The translations under genes and the position numbers were made by a program. This document shows, piece by piece, positions 46,810-53,351 of a stretch of 64,000 nt of DNA. Below the pieces are notes generated by a model. It was not told the DNA's origin, ran no database searches, and saw only the letters and a program-made list of their open reading frames with translations. Every line of letters starts with the position of its first letter. Position 1 is the first letter of the stretch. The stretch lies in NCBI GenBank assembly GCA_040216635.1, contig JAVJOU010000029.1:186001-250000 (forward strand), given 5' to 3'. The stretch comes from UBA1479 sp040216635. Its GTDB lineage: Bacteria > Pseudomonadota > Alphaproteobacteria > Rhodospirillales > Casp-alpha2.

Positions 46810-47514
46810 ATGTTTAGCAACATGCAAAATTCACCCAAACCCATTGTCATTTATCTTCGCGTCAGCACTCGCCGGCAAGGGACTTCTGGCCTCGGCCTTG
46901 AAGCGCAGAGAGAAATTTGCCGCCAGTTTGCCAAAAATCACGGGCACGAGATTTTTGCCGAGTACGAAGAGATTGAAACCGGAAAGGGAGCCGACGCGCT
47001 GGACCGCAGGCCCGAATTGGCAAAAGCCCTTGCTGATGCGCGAAAAATTAAAGCCCCGTTGCTCGTCGCGAAGCTCGACCGATTATCTCGGGACGTGGCC
47101 TTTATAAGCGGCCTGATGGCACAAAAAGTCCGCTTTATCGCCTGCGACCTAGGGCCAGATGTCGATAGCTTCGCGTTGCACATATTCAGTGCATTTAGCG
47201 AGAGAGAACGCACCCTAATTTCGGAACGGACTAAGGCAGCTTTGGCAGCAAAACGTGCCAAAGGCCAACTTCTAGGGAACCTGTCCACACTCGCAAGGGC
47301 GCAAAAAGAAGGGCGGCTCACTCAGACTTTCCAGGCCAACATTTTTTCGACAAACGTTCTTCCGCTAATTAGGGATATACAGGCACGTGGTATTGAGACG
47401 TATCCTGGAATAGCTGATGAATTAAATATTCGGGGTATTACCGCAAGGCGGGGCGGGAAATGGCACCCAACGACAGTCAAACGCATTCTGGACAGGCACA
47501 CCTCAGAAGGGTAG
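46810..47514 (+). CDS. serine recombinase (resolvase family)
   Basis: 234 residues. VIYLRVSTRRQGTSGLGLEAQ has the nucleophile Ser near 19; AKLDRLSRDVAFISGLM near 90 and FSAFSERERTLISERTKAALAAKRAKG (E-helix and Arg) are classic. C-terminal DNA-binding region with ADELNIRGITARRGGKWHP. Ends 13 bases before the QueC-like gene, so it may share a transcript with the CBASS operon. Confidence 0.9.
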   Translation: MFSNMQNSPKPIVIYLRVSTRRQGTSGLGLEAQREICRQFAKNHGHEIFAEYEEIETGKGADALDRRPELAKALADARKIKAPLLVAKLDRLSRDVAFISGLMAQKVRFIACDLGPDVDSFALHIFSAFSERERTLISERTKAALAAKRAKGQLLGNLSTLARAQKEGRLTQTFQANIFSTNVLPLIRDIQARGIETYPGIADELNIRGITARRGGKWHPTTVKRILDRHTSEG

Positions 47515-47527
47515 CTGCAATACACAA

Positions 47528-48109
47528 ATGATGGGATTTTCTGGCACAACCGTCCTGTTTAGCGGGGGCATGGACTCTACGGCTTGCGTACACTTCTACC
47601 TCCAACGCCATGAAGACGTTCGAGGAGTGTTTATCGACTATGGACAAGGCGCGCGCACCCAAGAGCACCAGGCCGCAACGAATATCTCCCGAGCAATGGG
47701 CTTCCCGCTTGAGACCCTAGATTTTTCTCAGAATAAAACCTTCACCTCTGGTGAAGTCGTCGGGCGGAATGCATTTCTTCTTTTCACCGCGTTGATGTTC
47801 TCGTGCCAGCGTTCAGGACTAATCGCAACGGGCATTCACGGCGGCACTCCATACTACGACTGTTCCGCTTCGTTCATCTCCCAAATTTCTCGGGTGATCG
47901 AAGAGACAACAGACGGCTTGGTAAGACTAGACGCACCATTCATCGATTGGAGAAAACGGGATGTATATGATTACTTTACGGACGCCGATCTCCCGCTTAA
48001 ATTGATTTATAGTTGCGAAACGGGGGGTGACCGTCCTTGCGGTCAATGTGCGTCGTGCCAGGACCACGAGAAATTGGGGATTTCGTCAAAAAGCGATTTA
48101 TCAGGCTAG
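47528..48109 (+). CDS. cap9: QueC-like ATP-dependent enzyme of type IV CBASS (Cap9)
   Basis: 193 residues. ATP-PPi loop SGGMDS at 12-17 and a C-terminal zinc set CETGGDRPCGQCASC (Cys near 163, 171, 174, 177), as in QueC, which turns 7-carboxy-7-deazaguanine into the nitrile preQ0. No queD/queE/queF lie nearby, so this is the CBASS paralogue, not queuosine synthesis. The 3' end overlaps the next gene by about 60 bases. ATG at 47528 or 47531; ribosome site poor, perhaps translated by coupling to the upstream resolvase gene. Confidence 0.85.
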   Translation: MMGFSGTTVLFSGGMDSTACVHFYLQRHEDVRGVFIDYGQGARTQEHQAATNISRAMGFPLETLDFSQNKTFTSGEVVGRNAFLLFTALMFSCQRSGLIATGIHGGTPYYDCSASFISQISRVIEETTDGLVRLDAPFIDWRKRDVYDYFTDADLPLKLIYSCETGGDRPCGQCASCQDHEKLGISSKSDLSG

Positions 48110-49050
48110 ATGGCGAAATTATCGGAAGAACTCCACTTCTCATCCCTTCCTTTTCGAGCAAAGGGTTCCCAAATACCCAAGAAATCTTATCCTACATGGA
48201 AGAGTTTATTACGGACGTAACGCTAGTCAGCGCTTACGACATTCATTATCGCCACATCGCTCCCCCATTTACTTTTCCAGAGCTGATCTTTTTAGATAGC
48301 GGTGGATTTGAGGCGTCAAAAGACCGCGAACTATCTGATCTCGGCTATCTCCCCCACGAACCAGATGAATGGTCAATGGAAATGCACAATGCGGTGCTGG
48401 ATGGCTGGCGTTCAGACATACCCACAGTAGTTATCAGCTACGACCATCCAGATGAACGGCGTCCTGTAGCGGATCAAATTGCGCGCGCGATGGAAAACAT
48501 TGGTCATCGGAAAGGAGTTTCTCGTGAAATTCTTTTGAAGCCAGAGACTGGCGATCAGAAATATTTAAAGATTAGCTCTGTCGTCGCAAACATCCATGAT
48601 CTTGCCCAATTCGACATAATCGGCGTGACCGAAAAAGAAATCGGCAGTTCGGTCCAAGCAAGGATGAAATTCATCGCGTGTTTGCGGGAAGCGCTGACGA
48701 AAGCCGGTCTCGATACGCCAATCCACATATTTGGGAGCCTCGATACGATTTCGACGCCCCTCTACTACGCCGCAGGTGCGGACCTGTTTGACGGGCTGAC
48801 CTGGCTTCGGTTTGGGTATTTCGAAGGCCATACCGTTTACAAGAACACTTTCGGAACCCTTAAACTAGGTGCGGACACCGCACAACATATCGTGGAGAGC
48901 CGCGCATGGTCGGAGAATTACTACTATCTAAAGAAATTGGAGCGAGCAATGCGCCGCTTCCTAAACGAGCACGACTTTGACCAGTTCCCATATCATCGCG
49001 ACCTTATACGCGAGTGCTTTGATAGCACTGTTGAGTGCTTGGAGGATTAA
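48046..49050 (+). CDS. cap10: tRNA-guanine-transglycosylase-like protein of type IV CBASS (Cap10)
   Basis: About 334 residues. TGT-fold landmarks: LIFLDSGGFEASKD (the base-binding Asp-Ser-Gly-Gly-Phe), and ADLFDGLTWLRFGY where the catalytic Asp of TGT sits. The usual C-x-C-x2-C-H zinc site is absent, so it is a divergent relative. Start uncertain: ATG 48046, GTG 48055 or TTG 48037, all inside the QueC-like gene. In type IV CBASS this protein partners the QueC-like one; what base it handles is not known to me. Confidence 0.85.
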   Translation: MCVVPGPREIGDFVKKRFIRLDGEIIGRTPLLIPSFSSKGFPNTQEILSYMEEFITDVTLVSAYDIHYRHIAPPFTFPELIFLDSGGFEASKDRELSDLGYLPHEPDEWSMEMHNAVLDGWRSDIPTVVISYDHPDERRPVADQIARAMENIGHRKGVSREILLKPETGDQKYLKISSVVANIHDLAQFDIIGVTEKEIGSSVQARMKFIACLREALTKAGLDTPIHIFGSLDTISTPLYYAAGADLFDGLTWLRFGYFEGHTVYKNTFGTLKLGADTAQHIVESRAWSENYYYLKKLERAMRRFLNEHDFDQFPYHRDLIRECFDSTVECLED

Positions 49051-49995
49051 ATGGCAGGCGGCGGAGGAAGGGATGGGCCATTCACAAGTGATAGGTCCCC
49101 AGAGAAGCTAAAAGAACTGGTGCGGAAGGCTGAAGACAAAGCAGCGTCCGCTGAGTTCGAAGCGAAACTCTCGGACAATTTGGGTGAATTGTTGTCGGGG
49201 TACAACGGCAGAGATACAGAACTCGTAACTGACCGCCTGAGTGATCTGAAGAGGGTTCTCGAAGGCGAGATCGAAGGTACTTTAGATCAGCTATACGGGG
49301 GGTCCGTTGCTAAACACACCTACGTGGATGGCCTTAGCGATATCGACTCATTGGTTTTGATCGACGGGACTGACCTTGAGGACAAATCACCTCATCGAGT
49401 AATCGAGAAACTGCGAAACCTATTAGTTAAGAGCAACTCTGACGACCTAACCATTACCTCGGGCAAAATGGCGGTCACAGTCGAGTATCCCGATGGGATG
49501 CAAATTCAGCTTCTTCCGGCTCTGCGAACAGACGCTGGTCTCGCGGTTCCATCGAGTAGGCACGAGGGCTGGTCGTCTATCAAGCCTCAGGCATTCCAAT
49601 CTGCTTTGACGCGCCGAAATGAGGAATGTGGCGGCAAACTTGTGCCAGCGATAAAGCTTGCGAAAGCCGTCATCGCTACGTTGCCAGAGTCTCAACGCTT
49701 GAGCGGATACCACATAGAAAGTCTCGCCATTGCGGCATTTCGCGGCTACGACGGGCCAAAGACAACGACTGCAATGTTGCCGACGTTCTTTGAGAAGGCA
49801 AAGGACCTTGTCAAAGCTCCAATCCGCGACAGCACCGGCCAGTCAGTCCATGTCGATACATACTTGGGTGGAGAAAATAGCCAACAGCGCCAATCCACAA
49901 GCCATGTCCTCGACCGGCTAGCTCGTCGCATGAGAAACGCGACTGCAGCCGGTTCCATTGATCAATGGCTATCAATGTTCGAAACAGAATTCTGA
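49051..49995 (+). CDS. CD-NTase (cyclic oligonucleotide synthase) of type IV CBASS
   Basis: 314 residues; GGAGGATTAA directly before the ATG is a perfect ribosome site. Nucleotidyltransferase core: GGSVAKHTYVDGLSDIDSL with the Gly-Ser at 84-85 and Asp97/Asp99, plus a helical second domain (KLAKAVIATL...YHIESLAIAAF). The third carboxylate strand reads IQLLPA, with Gln153 where most CD-NTases have Asp. N-terminus MAGGGGRDG is glycine-rich and looks unstructured. Expected to make a cyclic nucleotide on infection that activates the two-TM effector encoded next. Confidence 0.88.
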   Translation: MAGGGGRDGPFTSDRSPEKLKELVRKAEDKAASAEFEAKLSDNLGELLSGYNGRDTELVTDRLSDLKRVLEGEIEGTLDQLYGGSVAKHTYVDGLSDIDSLVLIDGTDLEDKSPHRVIEKLRNLLVKSNSDDLTITSGKMAVTVEYPDGMQIQLLPALRTDAGLAVPSSRHEGWSSIKPQAFQSALTRRNEECGGKLVPAIKLAKAVIATLPESQRLSGYHIESLAIAAFRGYDGPKTTTAMLPTFFEKAKDLVKAPIRDSTGQSVHVDTYLGGENSQQRQSTSHVLDRLARRMRNATAAGSIDQWLSMFETEF

Positions 49996-50008
49996 GATCG
50001 AGCTATCC

Positions 50009-50575
50009 ATGACCAATGACGATATTAAGAAAATCAAAAACGTCTCAGACATGCAATGTAGCGCACATGCGAACCTTCGGGACCGATATCACAGGCGCAG
50101 CACAATATTAGACCTTACGATTTTTGCTCTTTCTACATGGCTTGTCGGCCTAGTATTCGTGGAGCCACACATCAATTTTTCACTGACGCCATTTGGCTTA
50201 CCTCCCAACATTTGGTTGGGAGTCTTAGCGATTTTTACATTCTTTCTCTCGATAGTTCAGATGAAAGTTAACTGGAAGGGCAAAGCCGACGCGCATGCAC
50301 AGTCCTTAAACCTGCATTCGAACGTCAAAAGAGAATGTGTATTCCTTCTCGCTGAGCCTTCGTTGGACCCGAACGATGTTCAAATTCAAAAGATGCTAGT
50401 TCGGCATGAAATCGCAAGCAATCTGACCAGCCCGATACCCGAGAACGAGTTTCTAAAACAGAAGAAGAAGCACCTGATAAAGCAGGAAATAAGCCGTTAC
50501 CTCTCTGAAAACCCCTCGGCATTGATTTGGCTCGCCCGACTTAAAATTTGGTGGAGAGACAACGTAAGACGATAG
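50009..50575 (+). CDS. two-transmembrane effector (SLATT-like) of CBASS
   Basis: About 188 residues from the ATG at 50009, 13 bases after the CD-NTase stop. A cytoplasmic N-terminal helix, two transmembrane segments (about 32-52 and 62-86) and a long soluble helical C-terminus. This matches the SLATT/2TM class of CBASS effectors, which disrupt the inner membrane after binding a cyclic oligonucleotide. The family call rests on topology and operon position. Confidence 0.7.
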   Translation: MTNDDIKKIKNVSDMQCSAHANLRDRYHRRSTILDLTIFALSTWLVGLVFVEPHINFSLTPFGLPPNIWLGVLAIFTFFLSIVQMKVNWKGKADAHAQSLNLHSNVKRECVFLLAEPSLDPNDVQIQKMLVRHEIASNLTSPIPENEFLKQKKKHLIKQEISRYLSENPSALIWLARLKIWWRDNVRR

Positions 50576-50587
50576 GAAGTAGATCAA

Positions 50588-51214
50588 TTGCGGCAATCAA
50601 CCCACAAAGCGGTAAGTCTGTATCGCGAGGCGAAAGACTTTGTGTTCTCTGCTGGATACTCTGATGAGGTTGAGTGGCAGAAAGATCGTTGCCTAGAAAC
50701 CACCACAGAGTCAGATTTCTTGCGCGAGGCAGCCTGGGTAATCCTTTGCAGCGGCTTTAAAGAAAATGTTGTCAGCCGATATTTCAATTACATCACGCTC
50801 TGTTTCTGCGACTGGGAAAGCGCTTCCGAAATCGTAGGCTGCGGTCAGACATGCGTGAATGCCGCACTTCCCGCATTTAACAACGCTCGAAAGCTACAAG
50901 CGGTTCTAGAAACTGCGGAGATAGTTGATCGGCTCGGTTACAGCGCCTTGCGAAAAGAGATTTGCGCCCATCCGATAACGACACTTAAGCGCTTCCCTTA
51001 CATTGGTGAAGTGACCTCATGGCATCTTGCTAAAAACCTAGGCCTCCAGGTAGCTAAGCCGGATCGCCACCTTGTCCGATTTTCAAATGCCGCTGGATTT
51101 GATTGTGTTCAAAAGTTTTGCGGGGCAATTGCGGAGATCACAGGAGACGCGATCAACGTAGTTGACATAATTCTCTGGCGATACGGAGCATCCGGCCTTA
51201 GGCAGGCCAGCTAG
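50588..51214 (+). CDS. cap11: OGG/HhH-GPD-like glycosylase of type IV CBASS (Cap11)
   Basis: 208 residues from a TTG at 50588 with AGGAAG upstream. The helix-hairpin-helix PYIGEVTSWHLAKNLG and the following KPDRHLVRF with the conserved Asp are typical of the 8-oxoguanine glycosylase/endonuclease III superfamily. The catalytic Lys of bifunctional OGG enzymes, in the hairpin, is Val here, so a lyase step is unlikely. OGG-like genes are the third marker of type IV CBASS. It ends the operon. Confidence 0.8.
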   Translation: MRQSTHKAVSLYREAKDFVFSAGYSDEVEWQKDRCLETTTESDFLREAAWVILCSGFKENVVSRYFNYITLCFCDWESASEIVGCGQTCVNAALPAFNNARKLQAVLETAEIVDRLGYSALRKEICAHPITTLKRFPYIGEVTSWHLAKNLGLQVAKPDRHLVRFSNAAGFDCVQKFCGAIAEITGDAINVVDIILWRYGASGLRQAS

Positions 51215-51312
51215 CTTCTTCGCCTTCATACCCAAACTGTGTGCCTTAAAGGGCGAAATTTGCCCGTACACGTGCGGAACTCATCCACCTCGTTGCATAG
51301 CAACGTCTCCAC

Positions 51313-53031
51313 TTACTTGACGCACAAATGGCTTAAATTGAGCCCTGCGTACTTTATTTTCCGCATATCCTTTTCGAGCGTCTTGGTAGCAAAACCTCTC
51401 CCGTAGTTCTGGCCTACGTTTCGGCCATCATCCCGCCCATTAATCGCTTCGGCGCGATCCTCAGGTATTTCGGCCTCCCTTTGGGCATCTTTGAATGTAT
51501 GCCTGAAGCTATGAAAGCTGGTGCGCTCTTTATCCGCGCCTGCCTTTTCCATGAACCGCTTGAACCATTTGGAGAACGGTGAGGAACGATACCCGTCTTT
51601 CCCTTTTGGCAAATCGGGAAACAACATTTCCTCACCGGCTTTTCGCTTCTCCTCTACATACGATAAGAACCCGACTTTCTTTAACTCGGGATGCACAGGG
51701 ATGATCCGTTCACCGGCTGCGGTTTTGACGGATTTGTCTGAACCCGCTTCCTCTTCCACACGGATAACATCGACGCCATCGACCTTCTGAATATCGGCTG
51801 TCTTGAGTTGGCAGCATTCATTCAGCCGCATCCCTGAATAGAGTGCCAACAGAGGAACCCAAAACCGTCCTCGGCGCGGCTTGTTTGGCCCCTTTTTGGC
51901 GTACCCTGCCTCATCGTCTTGGCATCCGGCATAAAGCGGCGCATTGAACATCGCTTTCAACTGATCCAATTCGAATGGTGCGCGGCGGTCTTTTTTACGC
52001 GTCTTCTGCTTCGGCCCTGAGAGATTTTCCGCAGGGTTCGCGATGATGTAACCCTCCCGCGCGGCGTACCCGAATATCGCGCTCAGATGCCCCAAGTATA
52101 ACTTGATGGTGGTCGGAGATAGGCGCTTTAAGCCCTCGGCTTTCGCATGTCTGGAAGCCTGTTCGACCGTCATGTGTGGAAATCGTTTAGAGGCATTCGG
52201 GGGAAGGTCACAAAGGACATTGCGGACCCTCCGACAATCTTCCCGACTGATTTCGCTTATCGGTTTTTCCCTGCCTAACAACTCACACAATGCCCGACTG
52301 ATAATCCGATAGGTCATACGGGTTTTGTCAGTTACATGCTGCCTCGACGGCTCGTTCTCATATTCATCGATTAATTCCCCTAACGTCTTCGACGTGAACT
52401 GCGGCGCTTCCGGTCGAGCCCCCTCAGGCGAAACGCCATTGAACAGCGAGTCAAAGGCTCGATTATCAAAATTACCCTTAAGCCGTCTGATCGAGCGTTT
52501 ATCCCGTTCGATCATTGCCCGCTGAACTAACTCAAACAGCAATCGATATTGGTTCGAGCCGTTCTCAATGGCGAGGCCATGCTCGGCCTTTATGGCGTCA
52601 ATTTCGGAATTCACATGCCGTTGCGTCTCGGCATCGTCCGCGTCTTTGGTGAGAGCTGCATCGTGACGCAGGGCATCCAACGCCGTGGCCAATTCTTTAC
52701 CTTTGAAACGAAGCGCCCTCTGGCGGGCGGCGGCATTGCGCTCTTGGTCGTGAAACCAGATCAGGACAATCCTTTGCAGGTCTTCATCCGACACGCTTTC
52801 CGTTCTCTGCGATGCTTTGGCGAGAGCCCGCCTACAATCGGAGAATTCCTGTTCCAGCTTCACCGCTTCGATACGAACCCGCTGCAAAGCCACGCGGGGC
52901 TCTTTTGTCCGAAGCGATTTCACCACCTCGACCTTGCCGAATTCATCCCGAATTTCGAGCGGCACCTTTACGCGAAGATAGAAACCTGTCTTGCGCTGTT
53001 GTAGCCATGGGTGATTTGGCATGTCCGACAT
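51313..53031 (-). CDS. tyrosine-recombinase integrase
   Basis: 572 residues. N-terminal AP2/DUF6538-like arm-binding part (RKTGFYLRVKVPLEIRDEFGK), central core-binding domain, C-terminal catalytic domain with Arg in YSGMRLNE, HxxR in FHSFRHTF, and the nucleophile Tyr in GQNYGRGF. Large P4-like integrase. Placed next to the tRNA-Ser 3' end and pointing away from it, as in tRNA-targeted islands. Another ATG lies at 53022. Confidence 0.93.
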   Translation of the reverse strand: MSDMPNHPWLQQRKTGFYLRVKVPLEIRDEFGKVEVVKSLRTKEPRVALQRVRIEAVKLEQEFSDCRRALAKASQRTESVSDEDLQRIVLIWFHDQERNAAARQRALRFKGKELATALDALRHDAALTKDADDAETQRHVNSEIDAIKAEHGLAIENGSNQYRLLFELVQRAMIERDKRSIRRLKGNFDNRAFDSLFNGVSPEGARPEAPQFTSKTLGELIDEYENEPSRQHVTDKTRMTYRIISRALCELLGREKPISEISREDCRRVRNVLCDLPPNASKRFPHMTVEQASRHAKAEGLKRLSPTTIKLYLGHLSAIFGYAAREGYIIANPAENLSGPKQKTRKKDRRAPFELDQLKAMFNAPLYAGCQDDEAGYAKKGPNKPRRGRFWVPLLALYSGMRLNECCQLKTADIQKVDGVDVIRVEEEAGSDKSVKTAAGERIIPVHPELKKVGFLSYVEEKRKAGEEMLFPDLPKGKDGYRSSPFSKWFKRFMEKAGADKERTSFHSFRHTFKDAQREAEIPEDRAEAINGRDDGRNVGQNYGRGFATKTLEKDMRKIKYAGLNLSHLCVK

Positions 53032-53074
53032 CCCTTGAGTGTACCAGTTTCAGGTACGTCAGGGAAATCGAGAC

Positions 53075-53092
53075 CGCAGAATTCTGCGGTTT
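53075..53092. promoter_or_regulatory. 18-bp palindrome near the right island end
   Basis: ACCGCAGAATTCTGCGGT is perfect and is followed by TTTTT on the plus strand. Its relative at 44045-44060 is imperfect. Could be both a terminator and an arm-type integrase site. Confidence 0.5.
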
Positions 53093-53122
53093 TTCTATGA
53101 TACCAACCCTCTAGAGAGGGGT

Positions 53123-53213
53123 TGGCGGACAGGGAGGGATTCGAACCCTCGAGACCCTTTAGGGGCCTAACTCCTTAGCAGGGAGCCCGCTTCAGCCACT
53201 CGCGCACCTGTCC
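53123..53213 (-). tRNA. tRNA-Ser (anticodon GCT)
   Basis: Read on the minus strand: acceptor GGACAGG pairs with CCTGTCC, discriminator G, encoded CCA; anticodon loop CTGCTAA gives GCT (codons AGC/AGU); T-arm GAGGGTTCGAATCCCTC; and the long variable arm expected of serine tRNAs. 91 nt. It is the integration target of the island. Confidence 0.95.
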
Positions 53214-53311
53214 CGTTGGGTCGCCGGCCGGTTTTTTTACGGCAGCGGAGACGCCTTCATAGCTAAGGCCCGCACAGCTTTCAACAAGCCTGTTGGAATT
53301 TCTCTCGAAGG

Positions 53312-53339
53312 GCCTGCGCCGCCGACCGGCGGCGCAGGC
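53312..53339 (-). terminator. strong hairpin after chemoreceptor gene
   Basis: 12-bp perfect GC stem (53312-53323 with 53328-53339, loop GACC), 12 bases after the chemoreceptor stop on the minus strand. No clean T tract, so intrinsic termination is only moderately supported. Confidence 0.5.
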
Positions 53340-53351
53340 ACCCTTCTTGCC

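Larger units (their letters stand above)
44007..53140. mobile_element. integrative genomic island carrying type IV CBASS
   Basis: Bounded by an exact 18-bp direct repeat, TGGCGGACAGGGAGGGAT, at 44007-44024 and 53123-53140; the right copy is the 3' end of an intact tRNA-Ser gene. A tyrosine integrase sits just inside the tRNA end. The interior ends are inverted relatives of each other (44035-44104 versus 53100-53032), as expected for integrase arm sites. Cargo: two serine recombinases, XRE regulator with two small genes, and the CBASS operon. Size about 9.1 kb. Confidence 0.88.

Noticed and set aside
47528..49050. housekeeping queuosine or archaeosine-type DNA modification (Dpd) genes
   Set aside because: No queD/queE/queF or dpd partner genes; the CD-NTase and two-TM genes directly downstream fit CBASS.
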